From Triplophysa rosa (lineage: Eukaryota; Chordata; Actinopteri; Cypriniformes; Nemacheilidae), in assembly GCF_024868665.1 (NCBI RefSeq), contig NC_079898.1, positions 5,280,096 to 5,344,095 of the forward strand: a stretch of DNA of 64,000 nt, given 5' to 3'. Shown piece by piece: positions 1-11,427 of the stretch. How positions within the stretch are numbered: the first letter of the stretch is position 1; every line of letters starts with the position of its first letter. Position numbers and translations under genes: made by a program. The notes below the pieces were generated by a model. The model was given only the letters and a program-made list of their open reading frames with translations. It did not search any database and was not told the DNA's origin.

Positions 1-636
1 AATTTTGAGCACAGAGATCAGACGCAGAGTTATCACGTTGTACACTTTGAAGATCTTCTCAAAAATTGAAAACTAAAGGAATAAAGAACAAACAAATAAT
101 GAAAATGAGTTTATCTTTTAAAATGTATAATTGTTAAATAATGCATTTAATGATTTGCAAATAAGTTTTATTTTAATACGCTAACCACAGGCTAAACACA
201 TTTTCAAAGCCACACAGTTTACAATGTTTTAGTGACTTTTTAATCGGCAAGTTGACATGAGAGGATCGCCACCCGATCTACTGAAAGACGTCGCAGCCTC
301 TTGATGACTGAAATCACTGCCTTCTTCTCATACATTGGATAAAAGTCAGGCTTTAAAAAATTGTTGCGTTTGTATGAGCTCGTTGGACACTGGTGTGCAC
401 GGGGTTTGACACTGCGCTGTTAAATAGTTAAATAAACAATGGCGCAAACAAGCGTCTCATGTGCGTTTCAGGTTAAAGAACGTATCTCTTAATGTGACAA
501 CTACAAACCAACAGACTGATGAAAATGTGGGACATTTTATCAATATGCGACGTGAGGGACAAGGGGTGAAAATGCTGTGCGGTACAACGCAAAGCGGGAC
601 GGTGGTCACCCTATTCAGTAAAGGGGGAAATTCTCC
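1..636. other. Non-coding stretch
   Basis: AT-rich DNA. A 60-residue open frame at 461-643 has no recognisable domain, and I see no exon, RNA gene or clear repeat here. Confidence 0.5.
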
Positions 637-835
637 CTATTAACAAACCAATAACTACAACTTTTTCCCCAATAAACTCTTAATTTGTTGCTTATTAATA
701 GTTAGTAAGGTAGTTGTTAGGTTTAAGTATCGGGTAGGATTAGGGATGAAGAGTACGGTCAGCAAAATATGTGCTTTAGAAGTTCTAATAAACAGCCAAC
801 ATGCCAATAATAGGCATGCTAATAACAACTAGTGT
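637..835. repeat. Interspersed repeat common in fish genomes
   Basis: The AACAAACCAATAACTAC start and the following segment ending in GGATTAGGG resemble a non-coding repeat common in cyprinid genomes. The boundaries are approximate and I see no terminal inverted repeats. The identification rests on remembered sequence only. Confidence 0.35.
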
Positions 836-839
836 TACC

Positions 840-2527
840 GGTTTCTATTGCAACAGTTTGGGCAAGGCCCTTTTCTATTCACTTGACTCGTCTGCATAAA
901 GCCCAGACCTGAACATCTTTGAGTCAAACACTCATCACCCAAACCCATCAATGACTTGGGTCGTCAGTCATTTCAGAACAAAAAAGACCCCCCAAAACTA
1001 TTTGAACAGAGATGGAAAAAAATGCTTTCATATGGTATTGTATGGTTTAGCATTAATATTTGTTTTGATTGGAATTGATAAACAGGTTTATTAGAAGGGG
1101 GCATTCCAATACATGTCTATCATATAGTGTATGCTTTTGTCTACTAGTGTATCATTGGGGGTGGGCTTAAGTGCCATGCCAATGTCTGAATGGCAAGAAT
1201 CGTGGTTTTTAAAATAGGCTTTGGCTTTAACAGGTTTCCTGAGATTGACCCAATAACACCAGTTTACATGTTATAGTATAAAAACAGAAGTTTAAATGTT
1301 TCACTGTGATGTGAAAAGCAATAAGGTTCAACTGGTTTTGAGCTAACACAAAATGGTTTGGCAGGTATAATAAGAATACACATCGGAATATGAATATAAA
1401 CACATTTTGTTTGATGGCGGATTGTTGATGGTGTGCGTGGCGTGATGGATTGAACTGCAAATGTTCAGTTTGATGGCTGTATAATGATGTATTAGGTGAT
1501 ACTTGAATGGTGTATTGAGAGAGGAATCAAGAACAGAGGCACTTCTCACTAGATTCATTTACCTTTAATGAAGACAGTAGAAGAGTGCTTCCTCCGGCTG
1601 TGTAACATTACGTATCCGATCTGATGCAGCTGATGCTCGCTGCTAACGCTAATTAAGCGAGAGAGATTACCCGCGGGCACGTGTGCCGCTCGCAAGAATC
1701 AAACCCTGGCTCTCCACTGCGCCTCTCATGGGCCATGATGGAGCTGTGTCTTATGGGCTTTAGAGGCTGACACCAAGCACGCAGCGACCGCGGTGTCAAA
1801 CTTGCAGCGAGAGACATAAATGCCGTTTGTTAGCTCCATGGTCGGCCGCTCTCCGTCCGTGGATTCCGAACGGATGTGGGGAATGTCAATCAGTGAGCCG
1901 GCTGGCTGTCTCCCCGCCACAAGGTGTCAGCGAAACCTCAATCCAGCTCTTTTCATCCTAATGACATGCAAGCGTCTTACATGCATAAGAAGGTACCCCA
2001 CATTCAGAGCAGGGGGGGAAATAGGGCATGCAGAGATAACCAGTCACTCGAACAAATCCAGCACACCGGATAGAGGTTCAAGCTAGCTGAACTAAGAAAG
2101 CATTTTGTAAAACCGAGAAGTGGGGAGGTTGCTCTGCGCTGCCAGTCTCATTGTTATACTTTGATAATTCCATAAGCTTCTTTTTGCATGCGCAGAACAG
2201 ATATCTCAAAAGTTTGTGGTTTTTCTTGTCACCCCTTTCGCACGTCTCAAAGTTACTTGAGGAAAACAAAAGACGTGTGTGAGTGAGAGGGAAGAACAAC
2301 GAGTCATCAAGCGCAAAAAAGGGCCAATGAGCAAAGTTGACATGGGGTAGTAATCGAGAACCCTTTTGCTTTTTTCAGACAGTTCTGGAACAACATGATG
2401 TTTGTGACGTTGGGTTCCGTTAAAGCTGCAATCCGGAACTTCTGCCTCTGTTGCCTACATCTCTCTGTTTGAAACAAAGTTGCAGTTTCTTCACAGGGAT
2501 TGAAGTCAAGTGACGTCAATTATTATA
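840..2527. other. Unique-looking DNA with a possible conserved element
   Basis: No coding frame resembles a known protein. The part at about 1560-1960 is higher in complexity and GC than its surroundings and contains a homeodomain-type TAATTA core, so it could be an enhancer or conserved non-coding element. This is inference only. Confidence 0.3.
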
Positions 2528-2535
2528 GGCTAACC

Positions 2536-2819
2536 CAGGGGTTCTCAACCTTTATGACTCCAAGGCCCCTCAATGAATTTAAAAATATTCAAAGTGCCCA
2601 CCCCCACACTCACGAAAACTCTACCCAATAAAGTATCGTAGCGCTTAACATTTCCTGGAAAATATTTATTCATTATAAAATGGCCAATTAATAAGAAATC
2701 TTGTTTTGTAGGTTTTTTAAGTATATTTCAATGCAAATTTTGTGCTCATAATTTAAAATTATTAGTCATTCTGAGGCCCCCCTGGAAGTCAGCCAGGGCC
2801 CCCCTGTTGAGAACCACTG
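2536..2819. mobile_element. Small hAT-type MITE
   Basis: A 284-bp element whose ends CAGGGGTTCTCAACC and GTTGAGAACCACTG form imperfect terminal inverted repeats of the Charlie-like hAT type. The flanking 8-mers ggctaacc (2528-2535) and agttaacc (2820-2827) agree at 6 of 8 positions, consistent with an old 8-bp target duplication. It has no coding capacity, so it would have been mobilised in trans. The decayed duplication suggests an old insertion. Confidence 0.75.
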
Positions 2820-2827
2820 AGTTAACC

Positions 2828-4308
2828 GATGTGAAATATGCAAGGAGGAGGTTTTGAACATTGATGTTTTATAAACATGCTAAGTAACTCATTTTTGACG
2901 CCTGATCAGATATCAAATCTAAAAATGTTTAAAAAAGCTTGAATCAGGTTGCTGCCGGACCCCCCATAAACATGCAATCTGTTTACTGATATCTTAAATC
3001 ATGGACACAAAACTTTCTGAGTCAATCAGTGGTGCCATCTGGAAAATGATTGGTCAATGACAAGAATCTCAAAACTCCTTACCAATGATCATCTCGAGTG
3101 TCAGCAGACAGAGAAAAAGTCCATTTAACACTTTAAAGAGCCATCCCAGAAGAGTAGTCGTAGAACTGTCGATGCAGCCAAGCAATTGGACTTGGAAGCC
3201 CAATCATTAAATTAGATTATTTTCCCTCGTTGACATCCAATAATCCGTCAGTCCCATGCACAAATAGTTAATCTGCAGACGCGCCGCATGAATACTGCAT
3301 CAGGATCGCACACGTTCGGCTGGCTGGGAGCGGTCCAGAGAGAGAGCGCTGCGCCCACAGCAGAAGAATGCATCACCTCTCTCTGACTGATAGCACACAT
3401 CACAGGCACTGCTTTATGCACATCAAACACCTGCCACGGTGCATATGCTCTCCTCTGAGGAAACAGTCGCTCGCAGGCTTTGCAAAATACATACACAAGC
3501 ACCGGCAGTAGAGATGAGTGATTAGACAGGTAAAAAGAGGAGTTACAACTCTGAAAGGAAGTTTGAAATATGCCTGGATCCATGTGTGATGCATGGTGTT
3601 GCGAGAGCAGCGTATGCGCCTTTGAATTTGACAAATTTGACTAACAACGCTTGTTTTGACAGACTGAGACCGAGCCAAAGTAAGTCAAGGAAAATGTGAT
3701 GCGAGTTATTTTTCGGATGTTGATACTTCCTTCTGTCGTTATAAAGACACTCATGTCTACTGTTTCATGTAGATGGCATGGTCATGGTCATGGTCAAGGT
3801 GAACTCAATTAAAACCAGATGTGAATTTGTGTTCTTCTCATGAAAAGTGCTATTTGTGTGATGCACAGCATAGAAGAGAATAGAAGCATAAATTCATATT
3901 ATAATAATTCTTCATTAACAATTCTTAATATAAATCATTCTTATTATAAATTGAGTGGTGCATATCGGTCACTTACTGTAGCCAAAGACTTTTCCACTGA
4001 GGCTGAAATGCTGGAGATAATCGTTTCTTTCAATTCAGTTGTATAATTCTGCATAGTCATTTAATAAACTCATTAATTATCATTAAATGTCTTTGACAAC
4101 AGCACACAAGAGTGCAATGAGTTGCAAAATGTGGGTTGTGAAACTCTGTGTATTGATTTATGTACATTTCTTTGAATGATCATAACAACTAATCTGTCCC
4201 CACCTGTCATATTTGGATTTCTATAAACGATGTCTTCATAGCAGTAGCGGCTACTGGTTATTGCAATCAAGTTCATCTTTTACATAAGAATATGCCTGAA
4301 TTCTCATG
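2828..4308. other. Non-coding stretch
   Basis: No exon-like frame was recognised. About 3240-3560 is relatively GC-rich and complex (several CpG, GCGCC and GAGAGAG patches) and could be regulatory. No family could be assigned. Confidence 0.3.
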
Positions 4309-4312
4309 TTAA

Positions 4313-4605
4313 AGTGATAGTTCACCCAAAAATGAACATTCTGTCATTGTTTACTCACCCTCTTGTCATTTCAAACCTGTATGACTTTCTTTCTTCCGCA
4401 AAACACAAAAGAAGATATTTGGAAGAAAGTTGGTAACCGACCCCCATGCACTTCTATTGTATGGACACAAAGCCAATGCAAGTGAATGTGGTCCTGTTAA
4501 CGACATTCTTCCAAATATCTTCTTTTGAGTTCTGCGGAAGATAGAAAGTCATACAGGTTTGAAAGGAGAAGAGGGCGAGTAAATGATGGCAGAATGTGAA
4601 TATAA
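4313..4605. mobile_element. TTAA-flanked MITE (AGTGATAGTTCACCC type)
   Basis: It starts at TTAA (4309-4312) followed by AGTGATAGTTCACCC, a very common cyprinid MITE terminus. The two halves are inverted: AAACCTGTATGACTTTCT near 4375 is mirrored by AGAAAGTCATACAGGTTT near 4545, and AAGATATTTGGAAGAA is mirrored by TTCTTCCAAATATCTT. The right end (near 4605) is degraded and lacks a clean TTAA. Related copies lie at 53383 and 63349. Confidence 0.65.
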
Positions 4606-6395
4606 TGTTTATGTGCATAGGTTTTATTTAAGCAATGTGAGTTGGAAGTCAGTGTTAGATCTCACAGAATTTACACTTCACCTTAAACAAATGTTGGTGG
4701 ATGCTGGAGTTGATTTAACCGCAGACGTGTTTTAATAGCGTAGACTTTTCTAAATTCAGCTGATTTCATGCATTCAGAACAGGATAACCTATAATTAGAT
4801 GCTTATCAGTTGTTTGTGCGAAACGCACTTTATCATTTTATGTGTTGGTAGCACATTCTGCACCGAGAGGGCTTTCTATAAATGTCTGTGTTTGGTAAAG
4901 GGCATAATACTCTGTCTTTGGTTAAAGAACACATTGTAATTGTTGTAATGCTACTTGTGTACGTAACTATAATTCCACTCACGCTTTGCGGTTCCATTTG
5001 TTTTTCTCTCGCTGTTTACGTGTATGGTTTAATGAATCTGAAGCTGTTTCAAACCCTAGTGAGAGGACTTGTTTCCTACGGTCTGCAAAGGCAGCTTTCT
5101 AGCAGAAGTGGATCATCATTTGGAATGCTCTGCATTGGCAGGAACTCAGTATTTGTGTCACATAAAGTGATTCAATCCACGGTTCCGTGAGCATAAATAC
5201 ACAGTACAATATTGAATAGAATTACAAACGTATCAATCGTCAGCCATCTTGGATTATTTTCTTCAGCATAGATGACATTGTGCATTAGAATTTGGCCAAA
5301 TGTTGACTATCTTTAGGAGAAGCCCTTGTGTCAAGAGCACTGCTGTGCTCAAATGCCGCCTGTAGATGGAGCTCTCTTGTCTTCAGAACAGAGTTTACTG
5401 AGTATTAGCATGTTTGACATGGACTCAGTCACACTCCACATTGTCAACACATGACAGTGGTTGTTCTGTTGAAGCCAAAGGCAAAGCAAGTAGTCAATTA
5501 GCAGGGTAATGGAATTAGAGGTTCATTAATCTACTGAAGTTGGGAGGTAAACTTAGACGACAGATTTCCATGAGAAATTTCTAATGGAAGCTGTTCACGC
5601 TTGTGTTTATTGATGGATTCGTGTTCTGCCGCACTGTGAGCGATGTAACTTGAAAAGTCTTTCGTAGTGATTCAAGTTGATTAATTATGACAGCTGACTG
5701 ACCTTATCTTCGTGCAGTGCTGCATTGCTCTGACAAGTGTGTAGTGTGCAGGGCAGCAGGCATACGGTGAGTGTGCATTTGTTGTTTTTCAAAGAGCGCA
5801 GTCACGTCTGTGAATTTCACCAGCAGGACATCACGCATGTGGAATCTTCATCAAGTACCCGCTGTCCGGGGGGATTTGGTGTGCAAATAGTCCGGGATGT
5901 TCACAGCAGGATCTGGCCACCTATTACCACCTCTTATGTGACCGTGAAACAGTCGCAAGACACTGAAACGTGGATGTATTAAGGCAGCCAGACGCTCGCT
6001 GCTGAATGTTGATATGACACACATTTTGATTTATTACAGTTGTCGCAGGTGGGTTTTTTCTGTGAAGATGAACATGAATATGTACTGCAGACGGTACAGT
6101 TTCCTTGCCTGCATATTTGGGTGAATTTCACAAAAAAATGTGGGTCGTGTTTCATAGGTTAAAGTAAATGAGGCCTGTTTTTAGGACCGCAAATATTTTT
6201 TGTATTGTGACTTGACATGATATATGGCAAATAAACACTTTTTTGTTCATTATAATTTATACATTATTCAGTCTTTCAAAGCCATGTGTTATTTGATGTT
6301 TTATTAGATTTTTTTTAACTGTAAAAATTAAAAAGCACATATTTGTAATATATATATATATTTATGTGTGCATATGTGGTTTACGAGGACCCATA
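4606..6395. other. Non-coding stretch
   Basis: Open frames at 4882-5190 and 5737-5982 show no family motif and no convincing splice context. The segment around 5480-5530 has several ATTA/TAAT cores but no clear feature. A short (TA)n run sits at about 6349-6362. Confidence 0.35.
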
Positions 6396-6403
6396 CAGTG
6401 TAT

Positions 6404-7475
6404 TAGTGTTGTCAAAAGTACCGGTACTTCGGGTCCAAGTCGGTACCTAAAAATAAAAAAGTTGTCGGTACCTAATTTTCACAAGACCCGGTAGTACCGA
6501 CGTACCGGGTCAACCGGGTACGGATGCTCTGTCTGACAGGTTGTTAGTCGGAAACTTTTTATAGACGCAACAAGACGTGATGAGCGGATAAGCGCGGCTC
6601 CGATCCACAAGAGATGCGCACAGAAATACTTCAGATTAAAGTCATATCACGAAGAAAACGAACAGAGTTTTATTGTGAAAGGAGGAAACATCCGGATTTA
6701 AGTTAACAAGTTCAAGCGGTAAGTTTCAAATTATGTTCGCGTTTGCATTATGAATGTTGTAGCATATGTTAAGTTAAAGGTTACGTCAAAATAAACATCC
6801 CTGTTTGCGTGTTAATTTGTTAGCGCCAATGCTAATCCAGTCAAGTGTCCTTATTAACCATTTAATGCTTTTATAACTGTAATGGAGTAAAATTAATGGG
6901 AGGACAGGGTGGGGTTTACAGCACCTAGTATTTTATTTAGGCCTGCAATCTATGTGCTAGAAAACTATCATACTAACTGCATGACTAGCAATGTGTATGT
7001 CTTGGATAGATAACTCTATTAGGTTTAAAAAGCCACATTTAAACTAAAGAAAAATATATCTGTTGCATTTATTATTTTAATATACAGTTACCTTAATGCA
7101 AGTAATCTTGTGTAAATGCAGTATAAAAACTGAGGTTTGTTTTAATATTGCATATGCATGTTTGTTCAGTCAGTTGGCTTACTGAAGTTTATTCTATTTG
7201 TCTTATACAGCAGCAGACTGAGGAGGATGTTCATCAGCATGAAAGACCCCAGTGAGCACATAACCGTGTTTCAGCAACAATTAACTTATACTTCATGTAT
7301 ACAAAATGGCATTGCTTTCTATACATTTATATTAACAATGAGCTTTATTAATAAAATTGTGTTTCAATTAGCATGTACTTGTGTTTTGCTTTGGTACCGA
7401 AATTGGTACCAAGAACCGTGGAATTTTACTGGTATTGGTACCGACTACTGAAATTTTGGTACCGTGACAACACTA
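6404..7475. mobile_element. Non-autonomous hAT DNA transposon with 8-bp target duplication
   Basis: A 1072-bp element with terminal inverted repeats TAGTGTTGTCA / TGACAACACTA and many GGTACC-containing subterminal motifs. An exact 8-bp duplication, CAGTGTAT, lies at 6396-6403 and 7476-7483, which fits hAT transposition. The interior has no recognisable transposase; the frame at 7158-7451 lacks a dimerisation-domain signature. A GCGGTAAGT string near 6717 looks like a splice donor after a possible non-coding first exon, hinting at derivation from an autonomous parent. Confidence 0.85.
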
Positions 7476-7486
7476 CAGTGTATATA

Positions 7487-7677
7487 TGAAGAGTTTGGTT
7501 CCAAAATGAGATAATTTTTATTGTGCATTCCAATTAATATCAATCAAACTACAATTGGTTTGTTTTGATTTAATCCATAAAAACCAAAAAAGTCAGCTAA
7601 CTAACACAATAAAAACATGGTAACATAATAAAAAACTTTAAAAACAGAGTTATCTCATTTGGGAACCAAACTCTTCA
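7487..7677. mobile_element. Mariner-like MITE
   Basis: A ~190-bp AT-rich element with ~25-bp inverted ends (GAAGAGTTTGGTTCC and GGAACCAAACTCTTC, each continuing into a mirrored ATGAGATAA). It adjoins the right target duplication of the hAT element upstream. There is no coding capacity. Confidence 0.65.
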
Positions 7678-7795
7678 CTGCACAACCCAACCCTCACAGA
7701 AAACTTGCCACTTTTTAATTATTAAAAAAATAAACATTTGTATGCTTTCAAGTGGTTTTGATATACAAGGACACAGTAGGTGTCGTGTCTCCGTA

Positions 7796-8018
7796 AACGT
7801 CTTGGTTACGTATGTTCCCTGATGGAGGGAATGAGACGTTATGTCGAACCGACAGATGGGGTTTGCCCTTGGGAACCTATCATCTTCTGAGTATTTTGAG
7901 AAGGCCAATGAAATTGGTGAATGAAATATGCATGCCGGACTCCTCCCCGGATGTCCGGGTATAAAAGGAAGCCGGCGTGCTCATTCATTCACCTTTTGGT
8001 CTGAGGAGCCTGAGAGCA
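7796..8018 (-). repeat. DIRS inverted terminal repeat (3' side)
   Basis: Positions about 7843-8005 match the reverse complement of 11430-11600 closely. Shared segments include CCCTTGGGAACCTATCATC, the CCCCGGATGTCCGGG palindromic stretch, TATAAAAGGAAGCCGGCG and the TCATTCATTCACCTTTTG end. The outer ~45 bp differ between the two repeats, as in DIRS elements, where each unique edge is templated by the internal complementary region. Confidence 0.85.
7960..7968 (+). promoter_or_regulatory. TATA box in the 3' terminal repeat, directed inward
   Basis: TATAAAAGG lies ~35 bp before the inner edge of the repeat and reads on the plus strand into the element, antisense to its genes. The same box occurs in the other repeat in opposite orientation. 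Promoter function is inferred from the motif. Confidence 0.45.
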
Positions 8019-8026
8019 TCCCAACA

Positions 8027-8126
8027 TCTCGTTCCCTCCATCAGGGAACTGAGGTTACATACGTAACCAAGACGTTCCCTTTCTGTCGGTCTCTCGACAG
8101 TGTGTCGAACCGACAGATGGGGTTCC
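8027..8126 (-). repeat. DIRS internal complementary region (ICR)
   Basis: Positions ~8030-8077 are complementary to the outer edge of the left repeat (7801-7838; shared TTCCCTCCATCAGGGAAC and TACGTAACCAAGACG). Positions 8078-8126 are complementary to the outer edge of the right repeat (11576-11621; shared GTTCCCTTTCTGTCGGTC and TGTGTCGAACCGAC). In DIRS replication models this region bridges both ends and allows circular DNA to be made, so its presence strongly supports the class assignment. Confidence 0.85.
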
Positions 8127-8555
8127 TATGGAAAACGCCACAGCGCTGAGCCGTGTCACAATCTCTAGCGGAGCGACTTTGACTGGCCGGGGCAAGTCAG
8201 CCGTGAGCGCTAGCGTGAAATTGTAACCGTCCAGTGGAGAGGTAGGGGGTCCCAGAGCTTTTTGCGAAAAGATGGGAAGCCCCTGCAACCAGCCCGTCAC
8301 GGGCGGAGGCCTTAATTCTCTAACAGCGAGAAGCCGCCCGGCACCGTAAGGGCCACTGGGTAAGCATTATTCCCCCCTGGGGGAAAAACGCTGCAGAGAC
8401 CACTACCTGCTGTAGGGAGGAATTCTCCCCTGAATGGTCTCACCATCAGGTGAGAACTCATGGGAAAATGTGTGGACTGAAGGAGTTAACCGCAAGGTGG
8501 AAGTCCACCTAAGGAGGTCATGGGTTGCCGAGGTGGGAACCATTCATGAGGATAC
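8127..8555 (-). other. DIRS 3' non-coding region
   Basis: GC-rich sequence between the recombinase remnant and the internal complementary region. None of the minus frames continues the recombinase C-terminal catalytic region (H-x-x-R and the Tyr nucleophile) here, so that part is lost or unrecognisable. Confidence 0.5.
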
Positions 8556-9270
8556 ATCAGACGGAACCGCCCACGGGGGCGCCACGATCCAGTGCGCCAG
8601 CCTCTGTTTGGAGACAGCCCTCCCCTTCTGCTGACCTCCAAAACAGACAAAGAGCTGCTCAGAGCTTCTGAAGCTCTGCGTGCGGTCCAAGTAGAGGCGC
8701 AGTGCGCTTACTGGACACAACACGGAAGGGGTTAGGTCTTCCTCCCCGGTGGGGAGTGCCTGCAGGTTCACCACCTGGTCTCTAGGGGGAGTGGTGGGAA
8801 CTTTGGGCACGTAGCCAGGCCGGGGTCTCAGGATCTCAGATCTGTGGACACGGAGGGTGCTTGTAGGTCCCCTATCCTCTTGGAGGTGAGCGCCATCAGG
8901 AGAGCCGTCTTTATCGAGAGGTGAGAAAGAGCGGCAGCTCCGAGGGGCTCGAAGGGGTGCTCTTGAGGCCTGCCACCTAGGTCGCAAGAGGGTACGGAGC
9001 GCGGATGAGGCGGTAGCCCCTTAGGAACCTAATGACCAGGTTGTGCTGTCCCAGAGGCTTGGGGTCGTGATGAGCGGCAGTAGCGGCTACATACACTTCC
9101 AGTGTGGAGGGGGGAGAGGTTACTCTCCAGTCTCTCTTGAAGAAGGGATAGTACGTTCCCTATCGAGCAACTCCGCAGGTCTTCTCTCCGAGAAGAGCAC
9201 CAGGACGAGAAGAGGCGCCACTTATGGGCGTATAGCCGCCTAGTGGCAGAGGCCCTAGCCTGAGTGATGT
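8556..9270 (-). pseudogene. DIRS tyrosine recombinase, broken
   Basis: A tyrosine recombinase would integrate the circular element DNA without a DDE integrase. The N-terminal, core-binding part is seen at about 9265-9030 (ARASATRRLYAHKWRLFSSW, then a VLSLLQERL-like helix). A catalytic-domain part follows after frame changes: KRIGDLQA at about 8870, which would carry the first catalytic Arg, then LRPRPGYVPKV and ALRLYLDRTQSFRSSEQLFV with VSKQRL (about 8820-8590). The KRIGDLQA stretch and the RPRPGYV stretch are in different frames. The C-terminal His-Arg-Tyr part was not found. The recombinase is therefore inactive in this copy. Family assignment rests on these DIRS YR motifs. Confidence 0.8.
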
Positions 9271-9369
9271 CCCAACCAGCGCAGGGGATCTCCTCGTCCC
9301 GTCCAGACATGAAAGTTCCAGGGGTCTGCCTGGAATGCCGTAACGTGCCCCTTCCCCTGGGAAAGCAGG

Positions 9370-9612
9370 TCCTTCGCAAGGGGGGAGTTGTTGTCAAGAG
9401 CCTTAGCTCCAAGAACCAAGTCCGGTTGGGCCAATAGGGCGTAACTAGTACCACTTCATGCTCCTCTTCCCTGGCCTTGCACAAGACCTGTGCAATGAGG
9501 CTCACTGGGGGGAAGGCGTACTTCCGCTTACCCCGCGGCCAGCTGTGCGCTAGGGTATCCTTGCCGAAGGGTCCCTCGGTCAGGGAGTGCCAAAGCGGTA
9601 ATGGGAGGAGTC
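9370..9612 (-). pseudogene. DIRS RNase H C-terminal remnant
   Basis: The minus frame reads SLTEGPFGKDTLAHSWPRG, KRKYAFPPVSLIAQVL and VTPYWPNRTWFLEL, which form the end of the RNase H region and the linker that precedes the recombinase in fish DIRS elements. The upstream RT and most of RNase H are absent: gag-like sequence is met within a few hundred bases. This points to one internal deletion joining the gag end to the end of RNase H. The frame is open from 9835 to 9029 but includes non-homologous residues. Confidence 0.75.
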
Positions 9613-9989
9613 CAGGGAGGCAACAGGACAACCTGCGCCTGGCCGAACTGCTCCCATATGAGCTGAACTGCGCAGGGATGGGCTGTGATACACACCCAGA
9701 GAGAGAGATCTCTGAAGCGAGTGGGCCGTTGGGGACGGGGCAGGAACCGTCCCGGATCGACCACCCAGCGTGGAATGGCTGGGGTGGGGCCCAATGGTAT
9801 TCTCGATCTCCCCAGTGTCTTCCCATGGGGGCCACTGCTTTTGCTGCGGCTGCTGACAGGGCGATGGTCTCCTCCTCGATGTCTCTTCCGGGGTTCGCCT
9901 GAGTGGGGGCGCCAGAACCGGAGGGCGTCGAAGAGGACCAGGGCTGCTGGGAAGCAGACGGTGCACGAGACTCGACGGCCGAGGCAGGC

Positions 9990-11249
9990 GAGTCGCGGCG
10001 CGGGAGGATATGCTTGATATCCTCTGTCTGCTTCTTTACAGTCGAGGACTGCGGGTCGACAGAATCACCAACCAGCCCCCCCCTTGTGAGACGGGTGCGT
10101 CGAGAAAGCGGACCTTCTCAGCATTACTCATCTGTGCAAGGTTCGGCCAGAGGAGTTTCTCATGGACCACAAGTGTGGACATCGTCCGACCCAGGGCCCG
10201 CGCGGTCACCTTGGTCGCCCATAGAGCGAGGTCGGTGGCGGCGCGGAGTTCCTGCATAAGCGTTGGGTCGGTCTTACCCTCGTGAAGCTCTCACAACGCC
10301 TTGGCCTGGCAGGAGCCATAGCGTGGAGAGGAGGCAGCTTGGCCCGCAGCAATGTAAGCTCTCGACACGAGAGATGCCGAGACTCTACATGCTTTGGACG
10401 GGCTGGGGGACGAGTCTAGGTCGAGTCCCCCAGGTGGCCGCCGCCTGCGGGCACGAGTGCACCACGGCGGCACACTCCACCTGGAGGACATCGGCGTATC
10501 CTCTAGCTGCCTCACCCTCGAGGGAAGCGAGGGTGACAGAAGTTGTTAGACGTGAACGTGCCAGAGAGGGGGCGTTCCAGGTCTTAATAAGTTCCACATG
10601 CACTTCCGGTAAACATGGCCCTGGGGGCGGGCGCGGCTTGGAGCCGCGCTCAAGTCCGAGGCCGTGTATCCAGCCGCGAGTGCCGGGAGATGCAGTGCGG
10701 GCACTGCACCCCAACGCTCACGGTGGCCCGGGAAAGCATGGCGGACATTTCGACGTCCGCTTCTTCCTGGGCTCCACCCCCCAAGGGAGGGAGCTCAGAG
10801 GAATCGCCGGAGTCGGATGGCAGTACGTCACCCCCCGATGCTGTAAGGGACATCTCATCATTATCACGCACCGTTTCCGAATACGTGGTTGAGGAACAAG
10901 ATGGTAGGACCATCTCCTGGGGAACGGTCAGACGAGCGAGACGAGGTGCGAACGGTCCGTGACCCAGTGGCTGGTGAATTAACGCTCACAGTGATCCTCA
11001 TATCACCCTCGCTGCTTGCCGTAGCGGATGGCAGGGCCGTAGTCCTGCCGTCCCGGAACGGGGAGCACAACGAGGTGGTGGCTGAGTCCCGTGGGAACAC
11101 AGCCACCCGTGACGCAACGTCTGAATCGTCAACCGCCCGCAGTGCGGGCAGGACATATCCACAACGTCTGCCCCAGCATACTGGAAGTAGACATCGTGTC
11201 CGTCCCCCTCCTCGATGAGTGTGTTGCACCCATGAGAACAGCGGGACAA
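9990..11249 (-). pseudogene. DIRS Gag, multiply frameshifted
   Basis: Gag would package element RNA. Segments in successive frames match the fish DIRS Gag pattern: an N-terminal CPHCGRLTIQTLR zinc-binding-like stretch (~11150), an acidic linker NDEMSLTASGG with DSGDSSE (~10850), LPEVHVELIKTWNAPSLARS (~10610), CRVSASLVSRAYIAAGQAAS (~10400-10330) and ELRAATDLALWATKVTARAL with VVHEKLLWPNL (~10250-10130). At least four frame changes break the gene. Start and stop are not defined. The TATA box at 11466-11474 lies upstream and would drive it. Confidence 0.78.
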
Positions 11250-11427
11250 GCCACGCTGGAGAAATTTGCTCTTTTAGAAAAGGAAATTTGCTCGAACATC
11301 TCCGGAACTGCCGAGACGCCCAGGGGAGAGTCACTGCAGGAAGGGACCGTCCGCTGCACCACGTCGTAGATTCCAGTAGAATATTGATCACTGAAGATCG
11401 CTGTGTCGGTCATCAGATGCACAGGCT

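Noticed and set aside
3248..3678. Overlapping minus frames of 128 and 92 codons as a gene
   Set aside because: No motif, no splice signals in a sensible arrangement and no family resemblance.
8434..11391. Many plus-strand open frames in the GC-rich block
   Set aside because: They are antisense shadows of the DIRS remnants, whose minus frames show family motifs.
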